A stretch of 34,237 nt of DNA from Pseudomonadota bacterium (GTDB lineage Bacteria; Pseudomonadota; Gammaproteobacteria; Burkholderiales; Burkholderiaceae_C). The notes beneath the pieces are model-generated. The model was not told the origin of the DNA and did not search any database. It saw only the letters and a list, made by a program, of their open reading frames with translations. The translations under genes and the position numbers were made by a program. The stretch covers positions 1 through 34,237 of the forward strand of contig CAUJIM010000015.1 of the NCBI GenBank assembly GCA_963205335.1, written 5' to 3'. Below are positions 7,334 through 16,061 of this stretch, in pieces. Positions within the stretch are counted from its first letter, which is position 1, and each line of letters opens with the position of its first letter.

Positions 7334-9862
7334 TCAGGCCTGTGCCCGCCCCGCCATCCACGCCTGCAGCGCGTCGATCGGCAGCGCCTTGCTGAAGAGA
7401 TAGCCCTGGTAGGCGTGGCAGCCGTGCTGCAGCAGAAAGTCGCGCTGCTCGGCCGTCTCCACCCCCTCGGCGATCACCTGCAGGCCGAGGCTGTCGGCGA
7501 GCGCCACCACCATGCGCGCGATCGCGGCGTCGTTGGCGTCGACGAGCACGTCGCGCACGAAGCCCTGGTCGATCTTGAGCTGGTCCAGCGGCAGGCGCTT
7601 GAGGTAGGCGAGCGAGGAATAGCCGGTGCCGAAATCGTCGAGCGAGAAGCCGACGCCGCTGGCCTGCAGCGTCTGCATCTTGGCGATGACGGTCTCGATG
7701 TCGTCGATCAGCAGGCTCTCGGTCAGTTCGAGCTTCAGGCGCTCGGGCGCGGCCCCGGTCGCCTCGAGCACGTCGAGCACCTGGTCGGCGAAGTCCGCCT
7801 GGTGGAACTGCCGCGCGCTCACGTTCACCGCGATGTCCAGCTGCGCGTACGCCGGCTGGCCGGCCCAGGCCACCAGCTGGCGGCAGGCCTCTTCCAGCAC
7901 CCAGCGCCCGAGCGGCAGGATCAGGCCGGTGTCCTCGGCCAGCGGGATGAACGCGCCGGGCGCCACCAGGCTGCCGTCGCCCTTGCGCCAGCGCACCAGC
8001 GCCTCGAAACCGATGACCGTGCCGAGGTGGTCCACCTGCGGCTGGTAGTGCAGCTCGAACTCGCGCCGCTCCAGCGCCTCGCGGATGGCCGCCTCCATCG
8101 CCGCGCGGGTGTCCAGCGCCGACTGCATCTCGGGGTCGTAGAAGCACAGCGTGTTGCGCCCCGAGGCCTTGGCGCGGTACATCGCCATGTCGGCGTGCTT
8201 GAGCAGCTCGTCGACCGACGTGGGCGCCTGGCCGAACAGGGCCACGCCCATGCTGGCGCTGTGGTGGTGCACGCTGCCCTGCAGCGCATAGGGCTCGCCC
8301 AGCTCCCGGAGCATGGTCGAGCCCATGGCCTCGGCCTGTGCCATGGCCTGCAGCGGGTTGGGCTCCAGGCCTTCGACGAGCACGACGAACTCGTCCCCCC
8401 CGAGCCGCCCGACCGTGTCGCCGTCGCCCGTGCAGTCCGTCAGGCGCCGGGCCACTTGCTGCAGCAGCAGGTCGCCGATGTAGTGGCCGCGGGTGTCGTT
8501 CAGGCTCTTGAAGTTGTCGATGTCGATGAAGTAGAGCGCGCCCAGGCGCCGGTTGCGCCCGCTCACGACCAGCGCGTGCTCCAGCCGGTCGAACAGCAGG
8601 CGGCGGTTGGGCAGCCGGGTGAGCGGGTCGGTGAACGCCAGCTGCTGGATGCGCTCCTCGTTCTGCTTTTTCTGGGTGATGTCGGAGAAGGTGGCGACGT
8701 AGTGCGTCACCCGCTCTTGCGGGTCGCGCACGGCGACGATGGACAGCCAGACGGGGTAGGCCTCGCCGTTCTTGCGCTGGTTCCAGACCTCGCCCTGCCA
8801 GCGGCCGCGCCGCAGCAGGGTCTGCTCCGGCTCGGTGCGCGGGTGCGGGCCGTGGCGGGGCGACTCGAGCGCGTGCAGGTCGGTGCCGACGACTTCGCCG
8901 GCCTCGTAGCCGGTGATGGTGGTGAACGCGCGGTTCACCGTGATGATGGTGCCGTCGGTGTGCGTGATCGCCATGCCCTCGGCGCTGTTGTCGAAGAAGG
9001 TCGCGGCCTGGCGCAGGGCGGTGGCGCTGTGGTGCCTCTCGGTCACGTCGGCGTAGGTCAGGACCGCGCCGCCCTCGGGCAGTGGCCGGTCGGCCACCGC
9101 CAGCACCCGCCCGTCGCGCGTGGTGAACTCGAAGTCGTTGCACTTGCCCTGGCGCAGCCGCTCGATCCGTTGCGCCACCCGCGCCCGGGTGGCCGCGTCG
9201 TCGGTGCCGTGGTGCGCGACGAAGTGGGCAATGAAGGTTTGCAGCGGCAGGCCCTGGCAGTCCTGTTCCGGCGGCCAGGACGCGAACTGGAGGAACCGCT
9301 GGTTCCAGACCACGAGCCGCAGCTCGCGGTCGAGCAGCGCCATGCCCTGGTCGACGTGCTCGATGGTCTGGTGCAGGCGCGCCAGGCTGAAGCCCACCGT
9401 CTGGCCGGCGTCGCGCAGCAGCTGCGACAGCCGGGTCGCGGGGGTGGCCGCGCCCGGGGCGGCGGCAGTCTCTTCGCGCGCCGCGGAGGCCGCGGCCTGC
9501 TCCTGCCGCATCTGCAGCAGGGCGACGACGCAAAAGCGCACGATGCGCGCCAGCGGGCGCACCGTGAGCAGCGGCCCCGCGATGGTGAAGCAGGTCACGC
9601 GCTGGCCGTTCAGGTCGATCGCGGTGAGCATGCCCTCGCGCATCACGCCCGAGCGCGCCGCCTCTTCGGGGCTGACGCTGTATTCGTCCATCTCGCCCTG
9701 CATGATGCGCTGCGCGATGGCGTGCGTCTGGCCGATGCGCGCGCGCTCGCTGGACGCGACGATGCGCCCCGAGGGGTCCATGAAATTGCACACCAGCGCC
9801 AGTTCCGCATGCAGCATGTCGCACAGCTCCTGGCCAAACCGGACGTTGAATCGTGTTGGCAT
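7334..9862 (-). CDS. PAS-PAS-GGDEF-EAL c-di-GMP protein with diacid-recognition-like N-terminus
   Basis: An 842-residue protein without clear membrane segments. Residues ~8-122 resemble the putative sugar-diacid recognition domain of CdaR, with MDPSGRIVASSERARIGQTH as the key match. A PAS domain (~165-275) uses DQGMALLDRELRLVVWNQRF, and a second PAS/PAC (~285-400) follows. The GGDEF domain (~405-575) has an intact GGDEF at 488-492 but no arginine of the inhibitory RxxD site, where it reads GDGD. The EAL domain (~590-835) has EAL at 620-622, LDDFGTGYSS and AEGVET, and looks catalytic. Both diguanylate cyclase and phosphodiesterase activity are possible. The start at 9862 is chosen because homology begins there; the frame is open further upstream without support. 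It is divergent from the macroglobulin gene. Confidence 0.88.
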   Translation of the reverse strand: MPTRFNVRFGQELCDMLHAELALVCNFMDPSGRIVASSERARIGQTHAIAQRIMQGEMDEYSVSPEEAARSGVMREGMLTAIDLNGQRVTCFTIAGPLLTVRPLARIVRFCVVALLQMRQEQAAASAAREETAAAPGAATPATRLSQLLRDAGQTVGFSLARLHQTIEHVDQGMALLDRELRLVVWNQRFLQFASWPPEQDCQGLPLQTFIAHFVAHHGTDDAATRARVAQRIERLRQGKCNDFEFTTRDGRVLAVADRPLPEGGAVLTYADVTERHHSATALRQAATFFDNSAEGMAITHTDGTIITVNRAFTTITGYEAGEVVGTDLHALESPRHGPHPRTEPEQTLLRRGRWQGEVWNQRKNGEAYPVWLSIVAVRDPQERVTHYVATFSDITQKKQNEERIQQLAFTDPLTRLPNRRLLFDRLEHALVVSGRNRRLGALYFIDIDNFKSLNDTRGHYIGDLLLQQVARRLTDCTGDGDTVGRLGGDEFVVLVEGLEPNPLQAMAQAEAMGSTMLRELGEPYALQGSVHHHSASMGVALFGQAPTSVDELLKHADMAMYRAKASGRNTLCFYDPEMQSALDTRAAMEAAIREALERREFELHYQPQVDHLGTVIGFEALVRWRKGDGSLVAPGAFIPLAEDTGLILPLGRWVLEEACRQLVAWAGQPAYAQLDIAVNVSARQFHQADFADQVLDVLEATGAAPERLKLELTESLLIDDIETVIAKMQTLQASGVGFSLDDFGTGYSSLAYLKRLPLDQLKIDQGFVRDVLVDANDAAIARMVVALADSLGLQVIAEGVETAEQRDFLLQHGCHAYQGYLFSKALPIDALQAWMAGRAQA

Positions 9863-9951
9863 GGTGCTGTCGTCAGCCGGTGCGGCGTTTGCGGGATGGC
9901 ATGGTGGTGCGGGGCGGGCAGGCCGCCGTGGTCGGTATCGCGAATTCTCCG

Positions 9952-9957
9952 TATACA
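9952..9957. promoter_or_regulatory. Candidate shared -10 region between divergent genes
   Basis: The 130-base gap between the GGDEF-EAL start (9862) and the macroglobulin start (9993) is GC-rich except for an AT-richer patch at about 9940-9965. GTATAC (9951-9956) is palindromic. TATACA (9952-9957) could be a -10 for the macroglobulin operon, and TATACG on the other strand could serve the GGDEF-EAL gene. The -35 boxes are not convincing. Confidence 0.35.
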
Positions 9958-9992
9958 GTCTATCGGCAGCAACGAGGGGTTGGAGGGAAAAA

Positions 9993-12900
9993 ATGCACGA
10001 CAAACGCATCGCCATACGGGGCATTGGGGCCCTGGCACTGCTGCTCGCGGCCGGCGGCGCGTGGGCGCTGGGCGTGGCCGGCGTTTCGCCGCAGGGCGAA
10101 GTGGCGCAGGTGCGCCAGGTGGTGGTCCGCTTCGATGCCCCTGCCGTGCGCATGGGTGATCCCGGGGCGCCCGCGCCCTTCGCGGTGAACTGCAGCGACG
10201 CCGGCGCCGCGCGGGGCCAGGGGCGCTGGCTGGACGAGCGCCGGTGGGCCTACGACTTCGTGCAGGACTTGCCGCCGGGCGTGCGTTGCGAGATCACCCC
10301 AAGACCGGACTTCAAATTGCCATCCGGCGCAAGCTGGACGGGCGCCAGCAGCTATCGATTCAATACTGGCGGACCCTTCGTGCAGCGGGTCTGGCCGTCG
10401 GGCTACGGCACGATCGAGGAGGAGCAGTACTTCATGCTGCGGCTCAGCGGCGCGGCCACGCAGGCCAGCGTGCGCGAGCACGTCTGGTGCGACCTGGAAG
10501 ACGTGGGCGAGCGGGTGCCGGTGCGCCTGGTCGAAGGCCAGGAGCGCGAGGCGCTGCTGCGCGCGCGCGGCCTGGCGCAGGACGCCGCCCGGGAGCCGCT
10601 GCGCTACCCGACGCTGGCCTGCGCCCGCCGGGCAACCGCGGGCAGCAGCCTGCAGCTCGTCTTCGACCAGGGCGTGGCGACGCCCAGCGGCGTGGCCAAC
10701 CGCGTGGCCAGGCGCTTCCGGTACGAGGTGCGCCAGCCGTTCAGCGCGGAGTTTTCCTGCGAGCGGGAAAACGCCCAGGCCGCGTGCCTGCCGATCCGGC
10801 CGATGCGGCTGGCGTTCAGCGCGCCGGTGGCGCGCAAGCTGGCGGCCGCCATCCGCCTCAAGGGCGCGGACCAGGCCCTGGCGCCGAAGTGGACGGAAGA
10901 GGGCGCGGCCGACGACCTGGTCGATGCCGTCGAGTTCGCCGGCCCCCTGGCGCCCGAGACCGCGTACGTGTTCGAGCTGCCGGCGCATTTCCAGGATGCC
11001 TCGGGCAGGGCCCTGGCCAACGGCGCGAGCTTCCCGCTCAAGGTGGCGACGGGGCCGATGCCCGCGCTCGCCAAGTTCGCCGCCGCGCCGTTCGGCATCG
11101 TCGAGCGCTTCGCCGAGGGGCCGGACGGCCCGGCGCTGCTGCCCGTCACCTTGCGCCGCGTGGAGCCGCGGCTGCAGGTGCAGGGCCTGCAGCCGGGCGC
11201 CGAGGCGGGCCGGGTGAGCACGCTGACGCCGACGAGCGATGCCGAGATCATCGGCTGGCTGCGCCGGGTCGAGCGCTTCGAGCGCTCCTGGATCGGCCGC
11301 GACGAAGCGCAGGACGAGGCCAGGGCGCCGCTGCCCGCCCCGATGCGGCGCGGCAAGGGCGAGGAGGGCGCGGGCGTCGACGAGGCGCATTACGTGCAGG
11401 CGCGCATGGTCTCGCTGCTCGCCGGCAGGAGCGGCGTCCGGAGCCTGCGCCTGCCGGGGGCGGACGAAAAGGACCCGCGCCCCTTCGAGGTGGTCGGCAT
11501 CCCGCTGCCTGCCGGCTTCAACGTGGTCGAGATCGCCTCGCCCCTGCTGGGCGGCGCGCTGCTCGATGCGCGCTATGGCGAGCCGCGCACGATGTACGTG
11601 CGCACCACCGCGCTCGTGACCAACCTGGGCGTGCACTTCAAGCTCGGGCGCGAGAACGCGCTGGCCTGGGTCACCACGCTGGACCAGGGCCGGCCGGTGG
11701 CGGGCGCGACGGTGCGCGTCAGCGACTGCGGCGGCAGGGAGCTGGCGCGCGCGACCACCGGCGCCGACGGCGTGGCCCGGCTGTCCGGCCTCTCGCCCGA
11801 GCCGCCCGCGTGCGGCCAGGACGAATGGCGCCGCGCCTACTTCGTGAGCGCGCGCGCGCAGGATGAACTGGCCTTCGTCTGGAGCGACTGGCAGCGCGGC
11901 ATAGAGCCCTGGCGCTTCAACCTGCCGACCAACGACGCCGTCCGACCGGACGAGGTGGCGCACACGGTGTTCGACCGCACGCTGCTGCGCGCGGGCGAGA
12001 CGGTGTCGATGAAGCACCTGCTGCGCCTCGAGACCGGCCAGGGTTTCGCGCTGCCCGGGCGGCGCCCGGGCGAACTGGTCGTCACCCACGTGGGCAGCGG
12101 CCAGCAGTTCAGGCAGCCGCTGAAGTGGCGGCGCACACCCACCGGGGGCCTGAGCGCGGCCAGCGAATTCCAGGTGCCGCCCGCCGCCAAGCTGGGCGAG
12201 TACCAGGTGAGCCTGCAGGCACCCAGGGGAGAGCAGAGCCTGGAGACCGGGAGCTTTCGCGTCGAGGAGTTTCGCCTGCCGGTGTTCGAGGGCCGCATCG
12301 CCCCGGCCCAGTCCGGCGCGCTGGTGCAGGCGCGCAAGCTGGCCACTGCCGTCCAGGTCGGCTACGTCGCGGGCGGGCCGGCCGCGGGGCTGCCGGTGCG
12401 CGTCTCCGCCATGGTGCGCGGCAAGTCGCTGCAGTTCGACGATTTCGGCGAGTTCAGCTTCGGCCTCCCGCAGGAGCACGACGGGCAGGAGTCGGCCGAC
12501 GATGAGGAGGAGCCCAATCCGGACAGCCAGGCGCAGGAGGCGCGCGTGGTGGCCGACAAGCTGCCGCTCACGCTCGACGGCCACGGCACGGGGCAGCTGA
12601 CGATCGAGCCGCTGCCCGCCGCGCGGCGGGCGCAGGAGCTGGTGCTCGAAGCGACCTACGCCGACCCCAACGGCGAGGTGCAGACGCTGCGCAGCACGCA
12701 GCCGCTCTGGCCGGCGGCGGTGATCGCGGGCATCAAGACCGAAGGCTGGGTCTCCGGCGGCAACCGGGTGCGCTTCCAGGCGCTGGCGCTGTCGCTCGAC
12801 GGCAAGGCGCAGGCGGGCGTGCCGGTCTCGGTGCAGGCCATTGCGCGCAGCACCACGACCAGCCGCAAGCGCATGGTCGGCGGCTTCTACAGCTACGACA

Positions 12901-15900
12901 ACCGCAAGCAGACCAAAGACCTGGGAACGGTCTGCAGCGGCACCAGCGACAGCCGCGGCCTGCTGCTGTGCGAGGCCAGGCTGGAGCAGCCCGGCGAGGT
13001 GCAGCTCGTGGCCACCGCGCGCGACAAGGCCGGCAACGAGGCGCAGGCCGCCACCACGGTCTGGATCACGCGCCAGGGCGAGCTGTGGTTCGGCGGCGAA
13101 GACCACGACCGCATCGACCTGTTGCCCGAGAAGAAAAGCTACCAGCCCGGCGAGACCGCGCGGCTGCAGGTGCGCATGCCGTTCCGCCACGCCACGGCGC
13201 TGGTGAGCGTGGAGCGCGAGGGCGTGATGTCCACCCGGGTCATGGAGCTCGACGGCAAGGACCCGACGATAGAGCTCAGGATCGACGAGGCCTGGGCGCC
13301 CAATGTCTACGTGAGTGCGCTGGTGGTGCGCGGGCGCCTGCGCGAGGTGCCGTGGTACAGCTTCTTCACCTGGGGCTTCAAGTCGCCGCGCGACTGGTGG
13401 CGCGCCTTCCGCACGGAGGGCAAGGAGTACGTCGCGCCGACCGCGATGGTCGACCTCTCCAGGCCCGCCTACCGCCTCGGCGCCGCCGAGCTGCGCGTGG
13501 GCGCGAAGGCGCACCGGATCGCGGTCAAGGTGGCGGCCGACAAGGCCAGCTACCCGGTGCGCGGCAAGGCGCGGGTGACGATTTCCGCCGTGCTGCCCGA
13601 CGGCAAGCCCGCCGCGCACGCCGAGGTGGCCGTGGCGGCGGTGGACAAGGCGCTGCTCGAACTGATGCCCAACGCCAGCTGGAACCTGCTCGACGCCATG
13701 CTGCGGCGGCGCGCCTGGGGCGTCTCCACCGCCACGGCGCAGATGGAGATCATCGGCCGGCGCCACTACGGCAGGAAGGCCGTGCCCGCCGGCGGCGGCG
13801 GCGGCCGTGCGCCGGCGCGCGAGCTGCTCGACACGCTGCTGCTCTGGAAGCCGGTGGTCGAGCTCGACGCCAACGGCCAGGCGCAGGTCGAGGTGCCGCT
13901 GAACGACGCGCTGACCACCTTCGAGATCGTCGCCGTGGCCGACAGCGGCCTGGGGCTGTTCGGCACCGGCAAGACCAGCATCCGCGCGACGCAGGACCTG
14001 CAGATCATCAGCGGCCTGCCGCCGCTGGTGCGCGAGGGGGACGCATTCCGCGCGCAGATCACGCTGCGCAACACCTCGGCCAAGGCGATGCGGGTCGAGG
14101 TGGCGCCGCGCGCCACCCTGCTCCGCCTGGAGCGGCAGACGCTGGACATTCCGGCGGGCGAGGCCCGCGAAGTGGCGTGGGACGTGACCGCCCCCGAGCA
14201 GCTGGCGCAGACCCGCGCCCAGGCCTTGCTCTGGGAGATCGAGGCGCGCGACACGCTGGGCGGCGCGCGCGACGCGCTCAAGCTGAGCCAGCGCCTGATC
14301 GCGGCCGTGCCGCTGACGGTGCGGCAGGCCACGCTGGTGCAGGTCGATGGCAGCGTGGAGGTTTCCGTCGCCGCGCCGCGGGATGCGCTGCCGGGCCGCG
14401 GCGGCCTCAGGCTCGCGCTGCAGCCCAGGCTCGCCGAAGGCCTGCCCGGCGTGCGCGACTGGTGGGCCAACTACCCCTTCGCCTGCCTCGAGCAGAAGGC
14501 CAGCAAGGCCATCGGCATGGACGACGCCAAGGCCTGGCAGACCCTGGTGGCGCAGCTGCCGACCTATCTGGACGAGGACGGCCTGGCGAGCTACTTCCCG
14601 CCGCGCGCGGGCGAGGGGCGCCGCGGCAGCGACACGCTCACCGCCTACCTGCTCGCCAGCAGCCACGAGGCGGCGCGCCTGCATCCCGCGTTCGCCCTCC
14701 CGGACGAGCCGCGCGAGGCGATGCTGCGCGGCCTGGCGGCCTTCGTCGAGGGCCGCATCGAGCGCCGCTTCTGGAGCCCGCGCAAGGACCTCGACATGCG
14801 CAAGCTCGCCGCGATCGAGGCGCTCTCGCGCTACGGCCAGGCCGACGCGCGCTGGCTCGCGAGCCTGACGGTCGCGCCCAACCAGTGGCCGACGCACGCG
14901 GTGATCGACTGGGTCGGCATCCTGCAGCGCGTCAAGGACGTGCCCCAGCGCGAGCAGCGCCTGCAGGAGGCGCTGCAGATCCTGCGCGCGCGCCTGTCGT
15001 GGCAGGGCACGCGCGCGGCCTTCGGCACCGAACAGAGCGACTACTGGTGGTGGCTGATGCAGAACGGCGACGTGAACCTGGCGCGCCTGATGCTCGCGGT
15101 GATGGACGACCCCGATTGGCGCGGCGACATGGGGCGCCTGGCGAGCGGCTTCATCGCGCGCCAGCAGGGCGGCGCCTGGCACACCACCACCGCCAACCTC
15201 TGGGGCCTGCTGGCGCTCGAGCGCTTCAGCGCGAAGTTCGAGTCCGAGCCGGTGGCCGGCACCACGCGCGCGCAGCTCGGCGAGGCCAGGGACAGCGTCG
15301 ACTGGTCCAGGGTGGTGCGCCAAAGCGCCGGGGACGAGGGCGGCGAGATGCACCTGTCCACCTGGTTCGGCGCGCCCGCCGCGCCGGGCCGCTACGTCCA
15401 CAACACCATGTTCCTGCCCTGGGGCAAGGCGGCGGGCGGCGGCGAGCTGCTCGTCGCGCACCAGGGCCAGGGCAAGCCCTGGCTGACGCTGCAGTCGGTG
15501 GCGGCGGTGGCGCTCAAGGCGCCGTTCAGCGCCGGCTACGCGATCCGGCGTACGGTCACGCCCGTCGAGCAGGCCGACAAGAGCCTGCCCGCGGGGGAAT
15601 ACTCGCGCGGCGACGTGCTGCGCGTGACGCTCGAGGTCGACGCGCAGACCGACATGACCTGGGTGGTGCTGACCGACCCGGTGCCCGGCGGCGCGACCAT
15701 CCTGGGCAGCGGCCTGGGGCGCGATTCCGAGATCGCCGCGCGCGGCGAGAAAGGCGGCGGCGCGGGCTGGCTCGCGTTCGAGGAGCGCGCCTTCGAGGCC
15801 TACCGCGCGTACTATGAGTACCTGCCCAAGGGCGTGGCGACGCTGCAGTACACCGTGCGGCTGAACAATGCCGGCCGCTTCGCCGTGCCGCCCAGCCGCG

Positions 15901-15986
15901 TCGAGGCGCTGTACGCCCCCGAGATGTTCGGCGAGACGCCGAACGCGCCGGTGCGGGTGCTCGGCCATGAGCCCTGGAAACCATAG
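9993..15986 (+). CDS. Alpha-2-macroglobulin family protease inhibitor (YfhM-like)
   Basis: A 1997-residue secreted bacterial alpha-2-macroglobulin, thought to trap proteases in the periplasm. It has a hydrophobic signal (ALALLLAAGGAWA) but no lipobox cysteine, unlike the lipoprotein of E. coli. Macroglobulin-type beta domains fill the first ~1,250 residues; RVEEFRLPVFEGRI is one domain border. A Gly-rich, Arg-containing bait-like stretch (RRHYGRKAVPAGGGGG) precedes the A2M domain (LLLWKPVVELD...VPLNDALTTFEIVAVADS). The thioester motif CLEQ is intact (Cys1498-Gln1501), followed by the alpha-helical thioester domain and a C-terminal receptor-like domain. The protein is longer than E. coli YfhM (about 1,650). 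The ATG follows GGAGGG. It heads the operon that includes PBP1C, the usual partner. Confidence 0.93.
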   Translation: MHDKRIAIRGIGALALLLAAGGAWALGVAGVSPQGEVAQVRQVVVRFDAPAVRMGDPGAPAPFAVNCSDAGAARGQGRWLDERRWAYDFVQDLPPGVRCEITPRPDFKLPSGASWTGASSYRFNTGGPFVQRVWPSGYGTIEEEQYFMLRLSGAATQASVREHVWCDLEDVGERVPVRLVEGQEREALLRARGLAQDAAREPLRYPTLACARRATAGSSLQLVFDQGVATPSGVANRVARRFRYEVRQPFSAEFSCERENAQAACLPIRPMRLAFSAPVARKLAAAIRLKGADQALAPKWTEEGAADDLVDAVEFAGPLAPETAYVFELPAHFQDASGRALANGASFPLKVATGPMPALAKFAAAPFGIVERFAEGPDGPALLPVTLRRVEPRLQVQGLQPGAEAGRVSTLTPTSDAEIIGWLRRVERFERSWIGRDEAQDEARAPLPAPMRRGKGEEGAGVDEAHYVQARMVSLLAGRSGVRSLRLPGADEKDPRPFEVVGIPLPAGFNVVEIASPLLGGALLDARYGEPRTMYVRTTALVTNLGVHFKLGRENALAWVTTLDQGRPVAGATVRVSDCGGRELARATTGADGVARLSGLSPEPPACGQDEWRRAYFVSARAQDELAFVWSDWQRGIEPWRFNLPTNDAVRPDEVAHTVFDRTLLRAGETVSMKHLLRLETGQGFALPGRRPGELVVTHVGSGQQFRQPLKWRRTPTGGLSAASEFQVPPAAKLGEYQVSLQAPRGEQSLETGSFRVEEFRLPVFEGRIAPAQSGALVQARKLATAVQVGYVAGGPAAGLPVRVSAMVRGKSLQFDDFGEFSFGLPQEHDGQESADDEEEPNPDSQAQEARVVADKLPLTLDGHGTGQLTIEPLPAARRAQELVLEATYADPNGEVQTLRSTQPLWPAAVIAGIKTEGWVSGGNRVRFQALALSLDGKAQAGVPVSVQAIARSTTTSRKRMVGGFYSYDNRKQTKDLGTVCSGTSDSRGLLLCEARLEQPGEVQLVATARDKAGNEAQAATTVWITRQGELWFGGEDHDRIDLLPEKKSYQPGETARLQVRMPFRHATALVSVEREGVMSTRVMELDGKDPTIELRIDEAWAPNVYVSALVVRGRLREVPWYSFFTWGFKSPRDWWRAFRTEGKEYVAPTAMVDLSRPAYRLGAAELRVGAKAHRIAVKVAADKASYPVRGKARVTISAVLPDGKPAAHAEVAVAAVDKALLELMPNASWNLLDAMLRRRAWGVSTATAQMEIIGRRHYGRKAVPAGGGGGRAPARELLDTLLLWKPVVELDANGQAQVEVPLNDALTTFEIVAVADSGLGLFGTGKTSIRATQDLQIISGLPPLVREGDAFRAQITLRNTSAKAMRVEVAPRATLLRLERQTLDIPAGEAREVAWDVTAPEQLAQTRAQALLWEIEARDTLGGARDALKLSQRLIAAVPLTVRQATLVQVDGSVEVSVAAPRDALPGRGGLRLALQPRLAEGLPGVRDWWANYPFACLEQKASKAIGMDDAKAWQTLVAQLPTYLDEDGLASYFPPRAGEGRRGSDTLTAYLLASSHEAARLHPAFALPDEPREAMLRGLAAFVEGRIERRFWSPRKDLDMRKLAAIEALSRYGQADARWLASLTVAPNQWPTHAVIDWVGILQRVKDVPQREQRLQEALQILRARLSWQGTRAAFGTEQSDYWWWLMQNGDVNLARLMLAVMDDPDWRGDMGRLASGFIARQQGGAWHTTTANLWGLLALERFSAKFESEPVAGTTRAQLGEARDSVDWSRVVRQSAGDEGGEMHLSTWFGAPAAPGRYVHNTMFLPWGKAAGGGELLVAHQGQGKPWLTLQSVAAVALKAPFSAGYAIRRTVTPVEQADKSLPAGEYSRGDVLRVTLEVDAQTDMTWVVLTDPVPGGATILGSGLGRDSEIAARGEKGGGAGWLAFEERAFEAYRAYYEYLPKGVATLQYTVRLNNAGRFAVPPSRVEALYAPEMFGETPNAPVRVLGHEPWKP
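10300..10370 (-). repeat. Degenerate palindromic repeat, copy 2 (in frame in macroglobulin)
   Basis: On the minus strand the core reads TAGCTGCTGGCGCCCGTCC then AGCTTGCGCCGG, matching the other copies (GAGCTCCTGGCGCTTGTCC at ~32283-32301, GAGCTGCCAGCGCTGATCC at ~20946-20964). It encodes about residues 103-126 of the macroglobulin without breaking the frame. GC content drops locally (FKLP...SSYRFN). It is the weakest in-frame match of the set. Confidence 0.4.
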
Positions 15987-16061
15987 CGTGCCGCCGCTTT
16001 CCTCCGCGCGGCCGGTCGTGTGTATTCTCGGACCCTGAAAAGACAGCCCACACCTCCAAGC

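Noticed and set aside
9120..9992. An N-terminal extension of the macroglobulin frame
   Set aside because: It runs antisense through the GGDEF-EAL gene and would bury the signal peptide; ATG 9993 has a strong ribosome binding site.
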